A DNA stretch of 64,000 bases, from assembly GCA_947471745.1 (NCBI GenBank), contig CANJKZ010000774.1, positions 4,968,501 to 5,032,500 on the forward strand, in the 5' to 3' direction. The DNA comes from Closterium sp. Naga37s-1. Lineage: Eukaryota > Streptophyta > Zygnematophyceae > Desmidiales > Closteriaceae. Each line of letters opens with the position of its first letter. Position 1 is the first letter of the stretch. A program made the translations under genes and the position numbers. Of the stretch, positions 61,448 to 64,000 are shown piece by piece. The notes under the pieces were generated by a model. It saw only the letters and a list, made by a program, of their open reading frames with translations, was not told where the DNA came from and did not search any database.

Positions 61448-63828
61448 TCAGTTACATGCGCTACAGGGGGCTACATGTACCGCGCCGTCCGCCGTGGTCA
61501 TCGTCTGCACAGCCAATTGCCCTGCTGGGGTATGTAATGCCTCCCACAACACCCGGTTCGCAGCCCGGACCTCACATGTCCTAGAGTTATGCCCCATCTC
61601 ACCACATTTGCCACACTTGCGTAGTTTGATAGGGTCGACCTCTCCTGTCGAGCGAATCCTGTTCTTTTTTGGCCGGCCCGCCCTTTTGGAGTAGACTGGC
61701 GGTAGAGTAATGCCATCCGGGATCACTGACGTGGGGTCGAGGGTCCAAATCGGGGTCTTGTACACCTGCTGCAGCGCCGAAACCGTGTGGCTGTTGTGTA
61801 TCACAGCGTGGGCCTTGTGCCCTGCATTCTTGAACACAGCAAAAATGTGGACGCACGGCAGCCCATACTCCCTGTTGTTGGGGTATGGGGGTATTGGTGT
61901 CGTGGAATAGGGTGGTTGGTTATCGAAATGATTGGTCAAAGAAACACATACACATAGTCATGCGCTCAAGCTGTAGACGTAAAGAAACAGTCCCATATGT
62001 GGCATACAGTCCCTCCCATCCATGGCTACCACTTTTTCCCTTGCTGCCCCCCCCTTATGTTGTCATCCCCCTTTCGCATGCAGCCCTACATTCGCTTGCT
62101 GATCCAGCCCGTGTTGTTTGGCACAATATCCCTCCCTCCATCGATCTGACCCCCTCTCCTACTGCCTCCCTTTCCATTGTTGCCCTCCTATGCCCTTCCT
62201 TGCTGACCCCATTTCTTGCTGCCCCCATCTCCCTTGATGCCCTGCAAGCTCCCCCCCCCCCCCGCCCCCATGCTGTCTTCACATTCCCTGGTGCTCCCCA
62301 AACCTTGCTGCCCCCATTCCCTTGCTGCCTGCCCTACTTATTGCACCCCTTGCCCTTGCTGGGCTCCCATGTCTTACCTGGTGTAACCACACGTGCAGCT
62401 GGTTGCTGAAGGATTGTTGGGGTTAGTAGTCACGACTCTCGATTCCACCTTCAGCTCCCCCTCTCCTCGGCTCACAACGAACCGGTACTCGCCGGACCCT
62501 TCAGCATCGTATCTCTTCCCTTCGTCGCAGTTTGCCTTGATAATTGGTCGTGTCCTTGGCGGGAAGACCGCATCAGTGAGTTGTGAGTACTCGAGGCGCC
62601 TCTTTTCAATACTCTTTGAGAGCTTGGCCGTCAAGAGGCGCAACACTTGAGGGGGACTTTTGTCACGCAGCCCTGAGAGTGATGCGTGGTGTGACTCAAC
62701 GGGGTTGGAGGTCATGCAGCCAAAACGCGGAGCACCAAAGTGCGCCGAGGCCCACTTCTTGTGCAAATCGTTGTCAACAAGATATGCCTTCCCACCAGGG
62801 CATTCTTGCTCGATTTTCTCCATCGTTTTGTGGTAAACCCCCGGAGTAAGAGCCGCTGCAGCTGCGAGGATCCTCCCATCCAAGTCTGTCCGAAACTTGT
62901 TTTTGAAATTGCGCACCAAATGAGTGATGCAATATGACTCCCGTATTAGGGGGAGACATGCTGCTGTCGCCGACTTCCATGCACCTCCCCTATCATGCAT
63001 AATCACAAAATCGGGGGAGTTCACCTCCGGTACTGCCTCTAGCAAGAGTTGAAAGAGGAAGGTACACGACTGCTTGTTCTCGCCCTCGATCCACGCACAC
63101 CCCAACCTAACAAGGTTGTGTTGACTGTCCAGCATGCAAATGTTCAAAGTGTAACCCCCCCATCTCGTCTTATTATGACAACCATCTGCAAAAAGGATAG
63201 GCAAACAGTTCATCACAGACTCCTTGGCACCTGGATAGATGACACCGGCCCGGTAGAAGTTGTTACCCCGCCTCACCAATGACACTTTACACGACGGGTT
63301 TTCGACCTCAAACTTTCTCAGCAGGTCCTCCATGTACTCGAATCCTTTATCTCCCCCAAAAAGATCATCATCACTCAACTCCCAAAGCACCTCCCGTGCG
63401 AGAGTATAAGAACACTGCACACCCAGCACCTGATGAACACGGCTCATCAACGCTGCCGGTCTAACCTCGCCGTGCATTCTCATCTCACGTGCAACCTCTT
63501 TCACCTCTTCCCGTTGGACCCTAGCTGCACCGACTGTACACCTATCCGCATGCTCCAAATGAGCTGTCGTGACCCTGAGGTTATCACAAACAGGCCCTCG
63601 CACGATGATACGAAAAGGGCATAGCCCGGCGTCACTACTCACCTCACGTTTGGGCCAACCCTTCCCCTGCATACTCTTGCATCGCACCTCAATGAGATTG
63701 CTACGATTGTAATGAAAGTACGGAGATACCATCTGTTGCCGACAGTACAGCCGCACATCTGCCCTCGCCGCGTCTGCAGTAGAATAGACTTTCCCTAGGT
63801 GGATGTTGACTGCATCATTCTCCTGCAT
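61448..63828 (-). CDS. MuDR-type (Mutator) transposase, 2 exons
   Basis: Cut-and-paste transposase. Exon 1 63828-62378 (MQEND start; an in-frame ATG at 63876 is the alternative), exon 2 61871-61448; the donor GTAAGAC and acceptor ACAACAG join in phase to 624 aa. Seen: MuDR N-terminal domain (VYSTADAARADVRLYC, SDAGLCPFRI), MULE catalytic core with ADGCH, MHDRG plus the CX2H signature (YCITHLVRNF), the NPVESHHASL glutamate, SWIM zinc finger split by the intron (CTCG...GLPCVHI), and a C-terminal CCHC knuckle (CGKCGEMGHNSRTC). No frameshift or stop. Terminal inverted repeats were not found in the window; the right end may lie beyond 64000. Confidence 0.9.
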
Positions 63829-63876
63829 CTCAAAGGTACTGGCCTGGCCAAAGAATGAGAGGAGAGACATACACAA

Positions 63877-64000
63877 AACACCTCGAGTGCATAAGTTGTA
63901 GTATTGGTGTTGCTAGCATACGCTGGAACACAACAAAATAACACGAGATGTGATAATCATTGCGTTGGGAAAGGGTTCGTACCTGGAACGCAGTAGGCGG
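63877..64000. other. Upstream edge of the MuDR element
   Basis: No gene. It may include an additional 5' exon or the promoter/terminal repeat of the transposon, cut by the window end. Confidence 0.3.

Overview
This is nuclear DNA of a green-lineage eukaryote, most likely a streptophyte (charophyte) alga; the Ty1/copia polyproteins look like those I associate with the desmid Closterium, but the genus is inference. The evidence is plant-type nuclear genes with many short GT-AG introns (porphobilinogen deaminase with a plastid transit peptide, a DExH7/DHX29-type RNA helicase, a SERGT1-type peptidyl-serine galactosyltransferase) embedded in LTR and LINE retrotransposons.

Layout. 1-469: end of a minus-strand copia element (leader plus LTR) that runs off the left edge. 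733-7448: a young copia element (copia-1) flanked by a 308-bp direct repeat. 7634-13350: three ordinary genes: a small two-TM plastid protein (minus), HEMC (plus) and a secreted protein (minus). 13718-27471: a 26-exon DExH-box helicase gene (minus) that I reconstructed exon by exon; every splice phase closes and the product is 1779 aa. 27890-30775: poorly resolved exon-like segments with two adjacent TTAA-bounded MITEs. 31094-34902: SERGT1-like gene (plus) with one homopolymer frameshift. About 35134-50990: one decayed LINE (minus) hosting nested insertions: a 1.2-kb TRIM in ORF2 and an 8.4-kb copia element (copia-3) in ORF1, the latter itself carrying a 1.0-kb TRIM. All three guests have clean 5-bp target duplications. 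51298-58739: a copia element with one intact 1981-codon gag-pol ORF (copia-4). 58742-63876: a Mutator (MuDR) fragment, a Gly/Gln/Met repeat ORF and a MuDR transposase gene with SWIM and CCHC zinc motifs.

Most striking: the introns of both large genes are filled with partial tandem copies of their own neighbouring exons, usually including the splice site. At least 14 of 26 helicase exons and exon 3 of SERGT1 are affected, and one helicase splice donor has become a 21-bp, frame-preserving minisatellite. The other lead is copia-1, whose 308-bp target duplication and 8-bp 5' LTR loss suggest end-joining capture rather than normal integration; its gag and pol are separated by a single in-frame amber codon.
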